Positions 49,556-57,437 of a stretch of 64,000 nt of DNA are shown one piece after another; within the stretch, counting starts at the first letter, position 1; every line of letters begins with the position of its first letter. The notes under the pieces were generated by a model. That model was not told the origin of the DNA and did not search any database. It saw only the letters and a list, made by a program, of their open reading frames with translations. The stretch is from positions 248,001-312,000 of the forward strand of contig NZ_CP113097.1 of NCBI RefSeq assembly GCF_026625125.1, read 5' to 3'. This DNA is from Pseudomonas putida. GTDB lineage: Bacteria > Pseudomonadota > Gammaproteobacteria > Pseudomonadales > Pseudomonadaceae. The translations under genes and the position numbers were made by a program.

Positions 49556-50374
49556 ATGTCACGTCGCATTTCCCCTGTCATACCCGGCTTCGGGCTGACA
49601 CTGGGCTACACCTTGGTGTATCTCAGCCTGATTGTGCTGATACCGCTGGCCGCCATGTTCGTGCATGCCGCGCAGCTTACCTGGGAGCAGTTCTGGAACA
49701 TCATCAGTGCGCCGCGTGTGATCGCCGCGCTCAAGCTGAGTTTCGGCACCGCCCTGTTCGCGGCCATCATCAATGGTGTCATCGGTACCCTGCTGGCTTG
49801 GGTGCTGGTGCGCTATACCTTTCCTGGGCGCAAGATCATCGATGCGATGATCGACCTGCCGTTCGCTCTGCCCACTGCCGTTGCTGGTATCGCCCTGACC
49901 GCGCTTTATGCCCCGGCAGGCTGGGTCGGTCAGTTCGCCACCGACCTGGGCTTCAAGATCGCCTACACCCCTCTGGGCATCACCTTGGCGCTGACCTTCG
50001 TCACCCTGCCGTTCGTGGTGCGTACCGTGCAACCGGTGCTGGCGGACATCCCGCGGGAAGTCGAAGAGGCTGCTGCCTGCCTGGGCGCCAAACCACTGCA
50101 GGTGTTCCGCCACGTACTGGCACCGGCCCTGCTGCCGGCCTGGCTCACCGGGTTTGCCCTGGCCTTTGCCCGTGGTGTGGGCGAGTACGGTTCGGTGATC
50201 TTCATTGCCGGCAACATGCCGATGAAGACCGAGATTCTGCCGCTGCTGATCATGGTCAAGCTCGACCAATACGACTACACCGGCGCGACTGCCATCGGCG
50301 TGCTGATGCTGGTGGTTTCCTTCATCCTGCTGCTGCTGATCAACCTGCTGCAGCGCCGCATTGAAACCCCTTGA
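49556..50374 (+). CDS. cysT: sulfate ABC transporter permease CysT
   Basis: This 272-residue inner-membrane protein has about six TM helices and the EAA loop [20 protein letters not shown]. Segments such as [19 protein letters not shown] are typical of CysT (CysU). The start at 49556 was chosen for AGGGA at 5 bp and the family N-terminus ([18 protein letters not shown]); the longer frame from 49382 overlaps sbp. cysW follows after 11 bp. Confidence 0.94.
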   Translation: MSRRISPVIPGFGLTLGYTLVYLSLIVLIPLAAMFVHAAQLTWEQFWNIISAPRVIAALKLSFGTALFAAIINGVIGTLLAWVLVRYTFPGRKIIDAMIDLPFALPTAVAGIALTALYAPAGWVGQFATDLGFKIAYTPLGITLALTFVTLPFVVRTVQPVLADIPREVEEAAACLGAKPLQVFRHVLAPALLPAWLTGFALAFARGVGEYGSVIFIAGNMPMKTEILPLLIMVKLDQYDYTGATAIGVLMLVVSFILLLLINLLQRRIETP

Positions 50375-50385
50375 AGGAGGCCGGC

Positions 50386-51255
50386 ATGTCCAGTTCATCC
50401 CTGACTACCGCCGACGCCAATGCCGCACGGCGTGGCAGCGCCACCTCGCGGCGCATCCTGATCGGCCTCGGCTGGCTGGTGTTCGCACTGTTTCTGCTGC
50501 TGCCGCTGGTGATCGTGATGTCGCAGGCGCTGAAGAACGGTTTCGGCACCTTCTTCGAGGCGATCTTCGAGCCTGATGCCTTGTCGGCGCTGAAGTTGAC
50601 GCTGCTCGCGGTCGTCATCTCGGTGCCGCTGAACCTGGTCTTCGGCGTCAGCGCCGCCTGGTGCGTGAGCAAGTACACCTTCCGTGGCAAGAGCATCCTG
50701 GTCACCCTGATCGACCTGCCGTTCTCGGTATCCCCGGTCATCGCCGGCCTGGTCTACGTGTTGATGTTCGGCGCCCAAGGCTTGTTCGGGCCTTGGCTGC
50801 AGGATCACGACATTCAGATCGTCTTCGCTTTGCCGGGCATCGTGTTGGCGACCATCTTCGTCACCGTGCCCTTCGTTGCCCGTGAGCTGATCCCGCTGAT
50901 GCAGGAGCAAGGCACCCAGGAAGAGGAGGCTGCGCGCCTGCTCGGCGCCAACGGCTGGCAGATGTTCTGGCACGTGACCCTGCCGAACATCAAGTGGGGC
51001 CTGATCTACGGTGTGGTGCTTTGTACCGCGCGGGCCATGGGCGAGTTCGGTGCGGTATCTGTGGTCTCGGGCCATATCCGTGGCGTCACCAATACCTTGC
51101 CGCTGCACGTGGAGATCCTCTACAACGAGTACAACCACGTCGCGGCCTTCAGTGTGGCCAGCCTGTTGCTGATCCTGGCGCTCTTCATCCTGCTGCTCAA
51201 GCAGTGGAGCGAGAACCGTATTAACCGCCTGCGCCATAGCGCAGCGGAGGAATAA
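50386..51255 (+). CDS. cysW: sulfate ABC transporter permease CysW
   Basis: This 289-residue inner-membrane protein has about six TM helices, the segment [20 protein letters not shown] and the EAA-type loop [20 protein letters not shown]. It pairs with CysT. The ATG at 50386 has AAGGAGG directly upstream; the TTG at 50371 is part of the intergenic bridge. The ATPase gene follows 3 bp after the stop. Confidence 0.94.
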   Translation: MSSSSLTTADANAARRGSATSRRILIGLGWLVFALFLLLPLVIVMSQALKNGFGTFFEAIFEPDALSALKLTLLAVVISVPLNLVFGVSAAWCVSKYTFRGKSILVTLIDLPFSVSPVIAGLVYVLMFGAQGLFGPWLQDHDIQIVFALPGIVLATIFVTVPFVARELIPLMQEQGTQEEEAARLLGANGWQMFWHVTLPNIKWGLIYGVVLCTARAMGEFGAVSVVSGHIRGVTNTLPLHVEILYNEYNHVAAFSVASLLLILALFILLLKQWSENRINRLRHSAAEE

Positions 51256-51258
51256 GTC

Positions 51259-52248
51259 ATGTCGATCGAAGTTCGTAACGTCAGCAAGCGCTTCAACAGC
51301 TTCCAGGCCCTGGACAACATCAACCTGGATATCCACAGCGGTGAGTTGGTGGCCCTGCTCGGCCCCTCAGGCTGTGGCAAGACCACCCTGCTGCGCATCA
51401 TCGCCGGCCTGGAAACGCCAGACGACGGCAACATCGTGTTCCATGGCGAAGACGTATCCGGCCACGATGTACGCGATCGCAACGTCGGTTTCGTGTTCCA
51501 GCACTACGCGCTGTTCCGCCACATGAGCGTGTTCGACAACGTTGCCTTCGGCCTGCGCATGAAGCCCAAGGGCGAGCGCCCGAGCGAGAGCAAGATTGCC
51601 GAGAAGGTGCATGAACTGCTGAACATGGTGCAGCTGGACTGGCTGGCGGACCGCTACCCCGAACAGCTGTCCGGTGGCCAGCGCCAGCGTATCGCCCTGG
51701 CCCGCGCATTGGCGGTGGAGCCCAAGGTGCTGCTGCTCGATGAGCCGTTCGGTGCCCTCGATGCCAAGGTGCGCAAGGAATTGCGCCGCTGGCTGGCGCG
51801 TTTGCACGAGGACATCAATCTGACTTCGGTATTCGTGACCCACGACCAGGAAGAGGCCATGGAAGTGGCCGATCGCATCGTGGTGATGAACAAGGGGGTG
51901 ATCGAGCAGATCGGCTCCCCAGGGGAAGTGTATGAAACGCCGGCCAACGACTTCGTCTACCACTTCCTCGGCGACTCCAACCGCCTGGCGTTGAGCGAGG
52001 GGCATCATGTGCTGTTCCGGCCACACGAGGTGTCGCTGTCGCGCCATGAAACAGAAGGGCACCACGCCGCCGAGGTACGTGATATCCGGCCATTGGGCGC
52101 GACTACCCGGGTGACCTTGAAGGTGGAAGGGCAAAGCGAGCTGATCGAGGCCGAGGTGGTCAAGGATCACGACAGCCTGACCGGCCTGGCGCGAGGTGAA
52201 ACACTGTTCTTCAGGCCGAAGGTCTGGCAGAAGGTGGCGGATATCTGA
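51259..52248 (+). CDS. cysA: sulfate/thiosulfate ABC transporter ATP-binding protein
   Basis: This 329-residue ATPase has Walker [10 protein letters not shown] (about 35-43), Q-loop [12 protein letters not shown], signature [13 protein letters not shown], Walker [13 protein letters not shown] and [14 protein letters not shown]. The C-terminal regulatory domain (about 240-329) is of the CysA/TOBE type. It powers sulfate uptake by CysTW and Sbp. It ends the operon, with a strong terminator 17 bp later. Confidence 0.95.
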   Translation: MSIEVRNVSKRFNSFQALDNINLDIHSGELVALLGPSGCGKTTLLRIIAGLETPDDGNIVFHGEDVSGHDVRDRNVGFVFQHYALFRHMSVFDNVAFGLRMKPKGERPSESKIAEKVHELLNMVQLDWLADRYPEQLSGGQRQRIALARALAVEPKVLLLDEPFGALDAKVRKELRRWLARLHEDINLTSVFVTHDQEEAMEVADRIVVMNKGVIEQIGSPGEVYETPANDFVYHFLGDSNRLALSEGHHVLFRPHEVSLSRHETEGHHAAEVRDIRPLGATTRVTLKVEGQSELIEAEVVKDHDSLTGLARGETLFFRPKVWQKVADI

Positions 52249-52264
52249 GCCGCGTCAGAGGATG

Positions 52265-52294
52265 AAAACCCGGGCATGGTCCCGGGTTTTTTTT
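52265..52294 (+). terminator. rho-independent terminator of the cys operon
   Basis: AAAACCCGGG and CCCGGGTTTT enclose CATGGT, followed by an uninterrupted T-run of eight. This is a textbook intrinsic terminator. Confidence 0.93.
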
Positions 52295-52552
52295 GCCTGG
52301 CGGATTATGAGGTGCGGTTGTGTGGCCCTTGCGCTAATTCGATGCCTTTTTTGAATGTTTTGTATGCATGGATTGCATCGCTCATGTAGGGCTGGTGCGA
52401 AGGCCGCGGATTACGCGGGCTTCAAGAAACCGACATCAGCCTATATATGGAAAAGATCTATTTTTAGTTTTAAACATTACTTTAAGAAATAAGACTCCTG
52501 CCTTGATGATTCAGCCACACACCTGAATCAAGAAACCCCAGGAGTTCGATCA
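52295..52552 (+). promoter_or_regulatory. promoter region of tonB-exbB-exbD
   Basis: Together with the terminator this forms a 304 bp gap without a gene. The last 110 bp are AT-rich and hold TTTAAGAA at 52481-52488, followed about 15 bp later by TTGATGAT. That order resembles the oscA promoter (TTTAAGAA then TATGAT). No Fur-box of good quality was seen. This favours sulfur rather than iron control, as an inference. CAGGAG lies 8 bp before the ATG. Confidence 0.45.
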
Positions 52553-53347
52553 ATGGGTAATGTCCATACGGCCATCAGGGCCTACGACCAGCCACGCCAC
52601 CTTGCACCGGGTGACCTGGTCGAGCTTGGACGGACACTTCGCCTGCCGTTGGGCCGGCTCCGGCTGCAACGTACCCCGGCCAGTGGCCTCAAGCGCCGCG
52701 ACAAGCTGGTGCTGGCTTTGCTGGTACTGGCCGTGCACGGCGCTGGCGCCTTTTGGGTGAGCCAGGCCCCGACGCGTGAGTTGCCCGTGGTACCACCAAA
52801 GATTCCTCCCATGACCATCGAATTTGCCGCCCCGGCCCCTGCGGCAGTCGAACCGCCACCGCCAGCCCCGGCGCCACCGGTTGTCGCGCCACCTCCACCT
52901 GTAGTGGACGAATTGGCTGCCAAACCCAAGCCCAAGCCAAAACCCGCTCCCAAGCCAGTGGCCAGGCAACCGCCTAAACCGCAGCCCAAGCCTGTCGAGG
53001 CACCACCGCCTGCACCCGCACCGGTCGCCGCTCCCTCACCGGCTGCGCCGCCCGCACCGGCCCCGGTCACGCCGCCCTCGGCCAACGCCGCTTACCTGAG
53101 GAACCCGGCGCCAGAGTATCCACAGATGGCTCAGCGCCGCGGCTGGGAAGGCACCGTGTTGCTGAGGGTGGAGGTTTTGGCCAGCGGCAAACCCGGGCAG
53201 ATCCAGATCCAGAAAAGCAGTGGTCGCGATGCCCTCGACGCTGCCGCCCTGGCGGCGGTCAGGCGCTGGAGTTTCGTCCCCGCCAAGCAGGGCGCCGTGG
53301 CGCAGGCCGGCTGGGTCAGCGTGCCGATCGATTTCAAGCTTCGTTAA
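52553..53347 (+). CDS. tonB: TonB energy-transduction protein
   Basis: This 264-residue protein has an unusually long cytoplasmic N-terminus (about 1-48), one TM anchor with a His (LVLALLVLAVHGAGAFWV, about 52-69), a Pro/Lys-rich periplasmic spacer (PKPKPKPAPKP and similar, about 85-180) and a C-terminal TonB domain (about 185-264; YPQMAQRRGWEGTVLLRVEV). It passes proton-motive energy from ExbBD to outer-membrane receptors. The gene order tonB-exbB-exbD differs from the exbB-exbD-tonB order common in P. putida. Its location in a sulfur block suggests uptake of sulfur compounds. Confidence 0.92.
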   Translation: MGNVHTAIRAYDQPRHLAPGDLVELGRTLRLPLGRLRLQRTPASGLKRRDKLVLALLVLAVHGAGAFWVSQAPTRELPVVPPKIPPMTIEFAAPAPAAVEPPPPAPAPPVVAPPPPVVDELAAKPKPKPKPAPKPVARQPPKPQPKPVEAPPPAPAPVAAPSPAAPPAPAPVTPPSANAAYLRNPAPEYPQMAQRRGWEGTVLLRVEVLASGKPGQIQIQKSSGRDALDAAALAAVRRWSFVPAKQGAVAQAGWVSVPIDFKLR

Positions 53348-53377
53348 CTTTTTCGCAGAACACAGGAAGACATTCTC

Positions 53378-54097
53378 ATGAGCCTGCTGGCATCCCCCCT
53401 CGAATCCGTTGAAAGTACAGTCATCTGGCTGTTGGTCGGTTTTTCCGTCGTCACTTGGAGCCTGGCCCTGGTCAAGATCGTGCAATTCGTGCGGCTGAAA
53501 AACCAGGACAAACGCTTCCACGCGCAGTTCTGGGCCGCCTCAAGCCTGGACGCGGCGGCCCAGATCAGCCACGAACTGCCTGGCCCGGCGGCCCGCGTCG
53601 CCCAGTCCGGGTGTGCCGCCATTGCCGTCGGCGAGGCACAGGCCAATGACCTGAGCCATGCGATCAATCATCAGGACCGCCTCGAACGCGCCCTGCGCCA
53701 GCAGATCGTGCGGGAGCGGCGCTCGCTTGAATCCGGCTTGGCAGTGGTGGCCAGTATCGGCAGCACTTCGCCCTTCATCGGCTTGTTCGGTACCGTATGG
53801 GGCATCATGGAAGCACTCAAAGGCATCAGCGCGGCGGGTTCGGCCAGCCTGGAAACCGTGGCTGGTCCTATTGGCGCTGCACTCGTAGCTACCGGAGTAG
53901 GTATCGCCGTCGCGGTACCGGCGGTACTGGTCTACAACTACTTCCTTCGCCGCCTCAAGTTGACTGCCGCTGATCTGGATGACTTTGCCCACGACTTCTA
54001 CAGCCTGGCGCAGAAGAGTGCCTTCCGTGTGCTGGTGCATCCTGGCGTGCAGAAGGTGCAAGCCGGCTTTACCCAGCCTGTGAAGGAGGCGTCCTGA
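53378..54097 (+). CDS. exbB: ExbB proton-channel subunit
   Basis: This 239-residue protein has three TM helices (about 15-38, 125-150 and 168-190). MotA/TolQ/ExbB motifs are present: GLAVVASIGSTSPFIGLFGTVWGIM (in parts) and GPIGAALVATGVGIAVAVPAVL. It forms a pentameric ring with ExbD. It lies 30 bp after tonB, and exbD begins 1 bp after its stop. It lacks the N-terminal periplasmic extension of the longer Pseudomonas ExbB proteins. Confidence 0.92.
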   Translation: MSLLASPLESVESTVIWLLVGFSVVTWSLALVKIVQFVRLKNQDKRFHAQFWAASSLDAAAQISHELPGPAARVAQSGCAAIAVGEAQANDLSHAINHQDRLERALRQQIVRERRSLESGLAVVASIGSTSPFIGLFGTVWGIMEALKGISAAGSASLETVAGPIGAALVATGVGIAVAVPAVLVYNYFLRRLKLTAADLDDFAHDFYSLAQKSAFRVLVHPGVQKVQAGFTQPVKEAS

Positions 54098-54098
54098 C

Positions 54099-54500
54099 AT
54101 GGCCTTTTCGACGCAGGACAGCGACGAAGTTCTAAGTGAAATCAACGTTACGCCCCTGGTGGACGTCATGCTGGTGCTGCTGGTGGTATTCATCGTCACC
54201 GCGCCGCTGCTGACCAATGCCATTCCCATCAACCTGCCCAAGACCGAGTCCGTGGCCCCGGTTGAGCAGAAGGACCCATTGGTGGTGAGCATCGATGGTG
54301 CCGGCAAGCTGTTCATCAACAAGGACGAGATACAGCCGGACTTGCTGGAGACCAACCTCAAGGCAGCCAAGGACAAAGACGCGCAGGTCCGTGTGCACCT
54401 GCAGGCTGACGACGGCGTCAACTACGGCGAAGTGGCGCGCGCCATGGCCGCCATCGAACGTGCGGGGATCACCAAGCTGGCGGTGATAACCGCACGCTGA
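54099..54500 (+). CDS. exbD: ExbD subunit
   Basis: This 133-residue protein has a short cytoplasmic tail, one TM helix with the essential Asp (INVTPLVDVMLVLLVVFIV, about 15-35) and a periplasmic domain. It works with ExbB to energise TonB. Length is normal. A terminator-like structure follows at 54543. Confidence 0.93.
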   Translation: MAFSTQDSDEVLSEINVTPLVDVMLVLLVVFIVTAPLLTNAIPINLPKTESVAPVEQKDPLVVSIDGAGKLFINKDEIQPDLLETNLKAAKDKDAQVRVHLQADDGVNYGEVARAMAAIERAGITKLAVITAR

Positions 54501-54542
54501 TACCTGTAACACCTCTTCAGGCAAGTGACTTTCGCGAGTGCG

Positions 54543-54584
54543 TTGGGGCCATATCTCTTGGCAGGGGTTGGCCCTTTTTTTTCG
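54543..54584 (+). terminator. terminator of tonB-exbB-exbD
   Basis: TTGGGGCCA and TGGCCC form the stem over a long loop, followed by eight T residues. The loop is longer than ideal, but the U-tract is strong. Confidence 0.65.
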
Positions 54585-54664
54585 CACTGGCCATTGGCAT
54601 TTTCTTCATGGGAGCGACTTGGTGTCACGATGGGCGACACCTTGAGTGATCGCTTATGATCTTG

Positions 54665-54730
54665 GATTTGGTTATTAATAAATAGCTTCTTATTCCTTTA
54701 CGAACATAGCTCCATCCCTATACTGGTCTC
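54665..54730 (+). promoter_or_regulatory. AT-rich CysB-like upstream region of the hydrolase gene
   Basis: ggttattaataaatagcttc and ttattcctttacg form an AT-rich stretch 40-90 bp before the alpha/beta hydrolase start. GGTTAT also opens the oscA site (48093). TATACT at about 54720 could be a -10. Binding by CysB is inferred only from similarity. Confidence 0.35.
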
Positions 54731-54760
54731 CAAGCACGCAAACATACTGGAGGCGTCCCC

Positions 54761-55342
54761 ATGCGCAATGAGTCCATCCGCTACCTGATTGTGCCGGGTT
54801 GGCAAGGCTCGCCAGACAATCATTGGCAGAGTCACTGGCAACGCACCTTGCCCAACAGCGCGCGGGTCGAGCAGCAGGACTGGCTCACCCCACAGCGCCA
54901 GGACTGGGTGCAGGCGTTGGAGCAGGCAATCGCTGCTGAACCCTCGCCAGTGATACTCGTTGCCCATAGCCTGGGCTGCATCACTGTCGTCCATTGGGCT
55001 GCCCAGGCCAAGCCGGCCTTGCTGCGGCGCGTGCGCGGCGCGCTGTTGGTTGCCCCGGCGGATGTCGAGCGGCCGACCTGCTCGCCCGCCCTGCGCAACT
55101 TCGCGCCGATCCCGCTGCAGGCCCTGCCGTTTCCAAGCCAGGTGATCAGCTCGGACAACGACCCGGCCGTGAGCGTGCCGCGCGCCCTGTACCTGGCGCA
55201 GGCTTGGGGCGCAGAAGCGGGGTTGCTGAGCAATGCAGGGCATATCAACGTCAAATCCGGGCATGAGCGCTGGGAGCAGGGTTTTGCCTACCTGTATCGC
55301 TTGCAAAGCCGTGTGGAACAGCGCGCGCTGCGCCGCGCCTGA
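54761..55342 (+). CDS. RBBP9/YdeN-family alpha/beta hydrolase
   Basis: This 193-residue cytosolic serine hydrolase starts YLIVPGWQGSPDNHWQSHW, the RBBP9 family opening. The nucleophile elbow is AHSLG (about 70), followed by the acid in ISSDNDP and the base His in NAGHIN. Substrate is unknown. It lies 63 bp before the sigma-54-type activator gene in the sulfur block. CTGGAGG precedes the ATG. Confidence 0.85.
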   Translation: MRNESIRYLIVPGWQGSPDNHWQSHWQRTLPNSARVEQQDWLTPQRQDWVQALEQAIAAEPSPVILVAHSLGCITVVHWAAQAKPALLRRVRGALLVAPADVERPTCSPALRNFAPIPLQALPFPSQVISSDNDPAVSVPRALYLAQAWGAEAGLLSNAGHINVKSGHERWEQGFAYLYRLQSRVEQRALRRA

Positions 55343-55405
55343 CCGGCACCCCTGTCTATCGTTTGCCTGACGCCCTGCCCGCTGAGGCCTGGGCGGGAGT
55401 TAGTC

Positions 55406-56236
55406 ATGACTTTTCAAAACCCGTTTGGCCAGCCGCTGCTGACCTTCCCTGAACTGGACAAGAGCCCGCTCAGCATTCGTGCCAAGGCGCTGGTGTTCAT
55501 CGACCCACGCTCGCAGCAGTTGCGTCAGGCGCTGGAATACCTGGCACCGCAAGCCCTGCCGGTGCTGATCCGCGGTGAGACGGGGACCGGCAAGGAGTTG
55601 CTGGCACGGCAAATTCACCGGGCCAGTGATCGTGCCGGGCTCTTCGTCTCGGTAAACTGCGCGGCCATCAGCCCTACCTACGCCGATGCCGAGCTGTTCG
55701 GCTACAGTGCCGGCACCCATGGTGGCACCGCCAGCAGCCGGGCGGGCTGGTTCGGCTCGGCCAACGGCGGCACGCTGTACCTGGACGAAATCGCCGACTT
55801 GCCGTTGGCGATCCAAGGCAAGCTGCTGGCCGCTCTGGAAAACCGCGAGGTCACCCGCGTCGGTGCGCATCAGCCGCAGCCGGTGGACGTGCGATTGGTG
55901 GCTGCGACCAGCATTGACCTGGCGCGGGTTGTAAAAGCGGGCAGATTCAACGAACGCTTGTACCAGTACCTGCGCGAGGGCGCGCTGGAGCTTCCTCCGT
56001 TGCGTGAGCGCTGCGGCGATATCCTGCCGTTGGCTGAGTATTTCGTGGGCATCTACTGTGCACGCCTGCAGCGCCCGGTGCCGTTGATCAGCGAAGCGGC
56101 CCAGCAGGTGCTCGAAGCCCACGCATGGCCTGGCAATACCCGCGAACTGGAGAACATCATCCACTTCGCCCTGCTGGTCAATGACAGTGAACAGATCCAG
56201 CCAGAGGACCTCGACCTGCCGAACACCGCACGCTAG
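55406..56236 (+). CDS. SfnR-like sigma-54 enhancer-binding protein lacking a DNA-binding domain
   Basis: This 276-residue AAA+ protein has Walker A GETGTGKE (about 55-62), Walker B GGTLYLDEI, an arginine-finger region (GRFNERLYQYL) and sensor II GNTRELEN. It has no receiver or PAS domain and ends at LDLPNTAR right after the AAA+ lid, so no Fis-type HTH is present. The sigma-54-contacting GAFTGA loop reads GTHGGT. Relatives of SfnR in P. putida switch on dimethyl sulfone and sulfonate use. With these changes the protein may act without its own DNA contact, or on a partner. The stop and ATPase motifs are clear in sequence. Confidence 0.82.
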   Translation: MTFQNPFGQPLLTFPELDKSPLSIRAKALVFIDPRSQQLRQALEYLAPQALPVLIRGETGTGKELLARQIHRASDRAGLFVSVNCAAISPTYADAELFGYSAGTHGGTASSRAGWFGSANGGTLYLDEIADLPLAIQGKLLAALENREVTRVGAHQPQPVDVRLVAATSIDLARVVKAGRFNERLYQYLREGALELPPLRERCGDILPLAEYFVGIYCARLQRPVPLISEAAQQVLEAHAWPGNTRELENIIHFALLVNDSEQIQPEDLDLPNTAR

Positions 56237-56261
56237 ACGTGGCTCATAAGCAAATGGGCTA

Positions 56262-56345
56262 ATGGCAATTTGCTTTTGGAATAAGCAGCTAATTAAAAGG
56301 TATTGTTGCGGAATAAAAATTCTCGGTATCTTGCGCCCCACGCCC
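56262..56345 (+). promoter_or_regulatory. AT-rich upstream region of metQ-like gene
   Basis: GGAATAA occurs twice (about 56277 and 56309), and ataaaaattct matches the oscA site (ataaaaattctta at 48099). This is probably a sulfur-responsive promoter region; the binding protein is inferred to be CysB. Confidence 0.4.
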
Positions 56346-56412
56346 GCTGATGAAACGGTTGGGCATCTGACTTCGCCATCACCGATGGCCCAGAAACAAA
56401 ACAAGGACCACC

Positions 56413-57198
56413 ATGAAGAAGACCCTGCTGACCACCGCCCTGGCCGCTGCCCTGTCGTTCTCCGGCCTGGCTGCCGCCGCCGAAAAACTGGTGGTTGCCG
56501 CTACCCCTGTGCCCCACGCCGAAATTCTGGAGCTGATCAAGCCGACCTTGGCCAAGGAAGGCGTGGACCTGCAGATCAAGGTCTTCACTGACTACGTACA
56601 ACCCAACGTACAGGTAGATCAGAAGCGTCTGGACGCTAACTACTTCCAGACCCTGCCTTACCTGAAGAGCTTCAACGAAGGTAAAGGTACCCATCTGGAA
56701 ACCGTGATCGGCGTGCACGTCGAGCCGTTCGGTGGCTACTCGAAGAAGATCAAGAACCTGTCCGAACTCAAGGATGGCGCTACCGTTGCCATTCCTAACG
56801 AAGGCAGCAACAGTGGCCGCGCCCTGATCCTGCTGCAGAAGGCTGGCCTGATCACCCTCAAAGATCCTAAAAACGCCCTGGCCACTCCGAAAGACATTGC
56901 CGAGAACCCGAAGAACCTGAAGTTCAAGGAACTTGAGTCGGCCATGCTGGCGCGTGTGCTGGACCAGGTGGACCTGGACATGATCAACACCAACTACGCC
57001 CTGGAAGCTGGCCTGAACCCGGCCAAAGATGCGTTGGTGATCGAGGGTAGCGATTCGCCGTACGTGAACTTCCTGGTGGCCCGCCCGGACAACAAGAACA
57101 GCGAGGCTATGCAGAAGCTGGCCAAGGCCCTGACCAGCCCTGAGGTCAAGGCATTCATCGCCAAGAAGTACAGCGGTGCGGTGCTGCCGGCGTTCTGA
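56413..57198 (+). CDS. MetQ-family periplasmic substrate-binding protein
   Basis: This 261-residue protein has a type I signal peptide (MKKTLLTTALAAALSFSGLA, cleaved after AAA) without a lipobox, unlike many MetQ lipoproteins. The NlpA/MetQ fold is shown by VVAATPVPHAEILELIKP, NYFQTLPYLKSF, IPNEGSNSGRALILLQ and DMINTNYALEAGL. It probably binds methionine or a related sulfur compound. No MetN or MetI gene is adjacent, so it must use another transporter or act alone. AAGGA precedes the ATG; a terminator follows. Confidence 0.9.
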   Translation: MKKTLLTTALAAALSFSGLAAAAEKLVVAATPVPHAEILELIKPTLAKEGVDLQIKVFTDYVQPNVQVDQKRLDANYFQTLPYLKSFNEGKGTHLETVIGVHVEPFGGYSKKIKNLSELKDGATVAIPNEGSNSGRALILLQKAGLITLKDPKNALATPKDIAENPKNLKFKELESAMLARVLDQVDLDMINTNYALEAGLNPAKDALVIEGSDSPYVNFLVARPDNKNSEAMQKLAKALTSPEVKAFIAKKYSGAVLPAF

Positions 57199-57219
57199 TA
57201 CGCCTGCTTCCCCCTTGTA

Positions 57220-57256
57220 CGAAAAACGCCGACGCATTTGCGTCGGCGTTTTTTTT
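57220..57256 (+). terminator. rho-independent terminator after metQ-like gene
   Basis: AAAAACGCCGACGC and GCGTCGGCGTTTTT form a long stem around ATTT, followed by a T-run. Clear intrinsic terminator; the A-run upstream allows use in both directions. Confidence 0.92.
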
Positions 57257-57272
57257 TGCGGTGGCCCAACGC

Positions 57273-57356
57273 TCAGCGTTGGCTACCCAGTGCCCGGCTC
57301 AATGCCAGCAGCCACAGCAGTTGTTCGTTGGCGTCAGTCGGGCAGGGGCTTTTCAT
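57273..57356 (-). CDS. possible 27-residue small protein downstream of the acylase gene
   Basis: The frame reads MKSPCPTDANEQLLWLLALS and then RALGSQR. An AAGGAC lies about 8 bp before the ATG, and the gene is 81 bp downstream of the acylase stop on the same strand. The Leu-rich centre could be an amphipathic helix. The stop codon is inside a small palindrome (ccaacgctcagcgttgg). There is no homology evidence; expression is uncertain. Confidence 0.3.
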   Translation of the reverse strand: MKSPCPTDANEQLLWLLALSRALGSQR

Positions 57357-57437
57357 CGTTATCGTCCTTGTAGTGTGATGGCCGTGCGGATCGCAATCTG
57401 AAGCTCTTGGAGAAGCCGACCCGAAGAAAAGTTTCCA

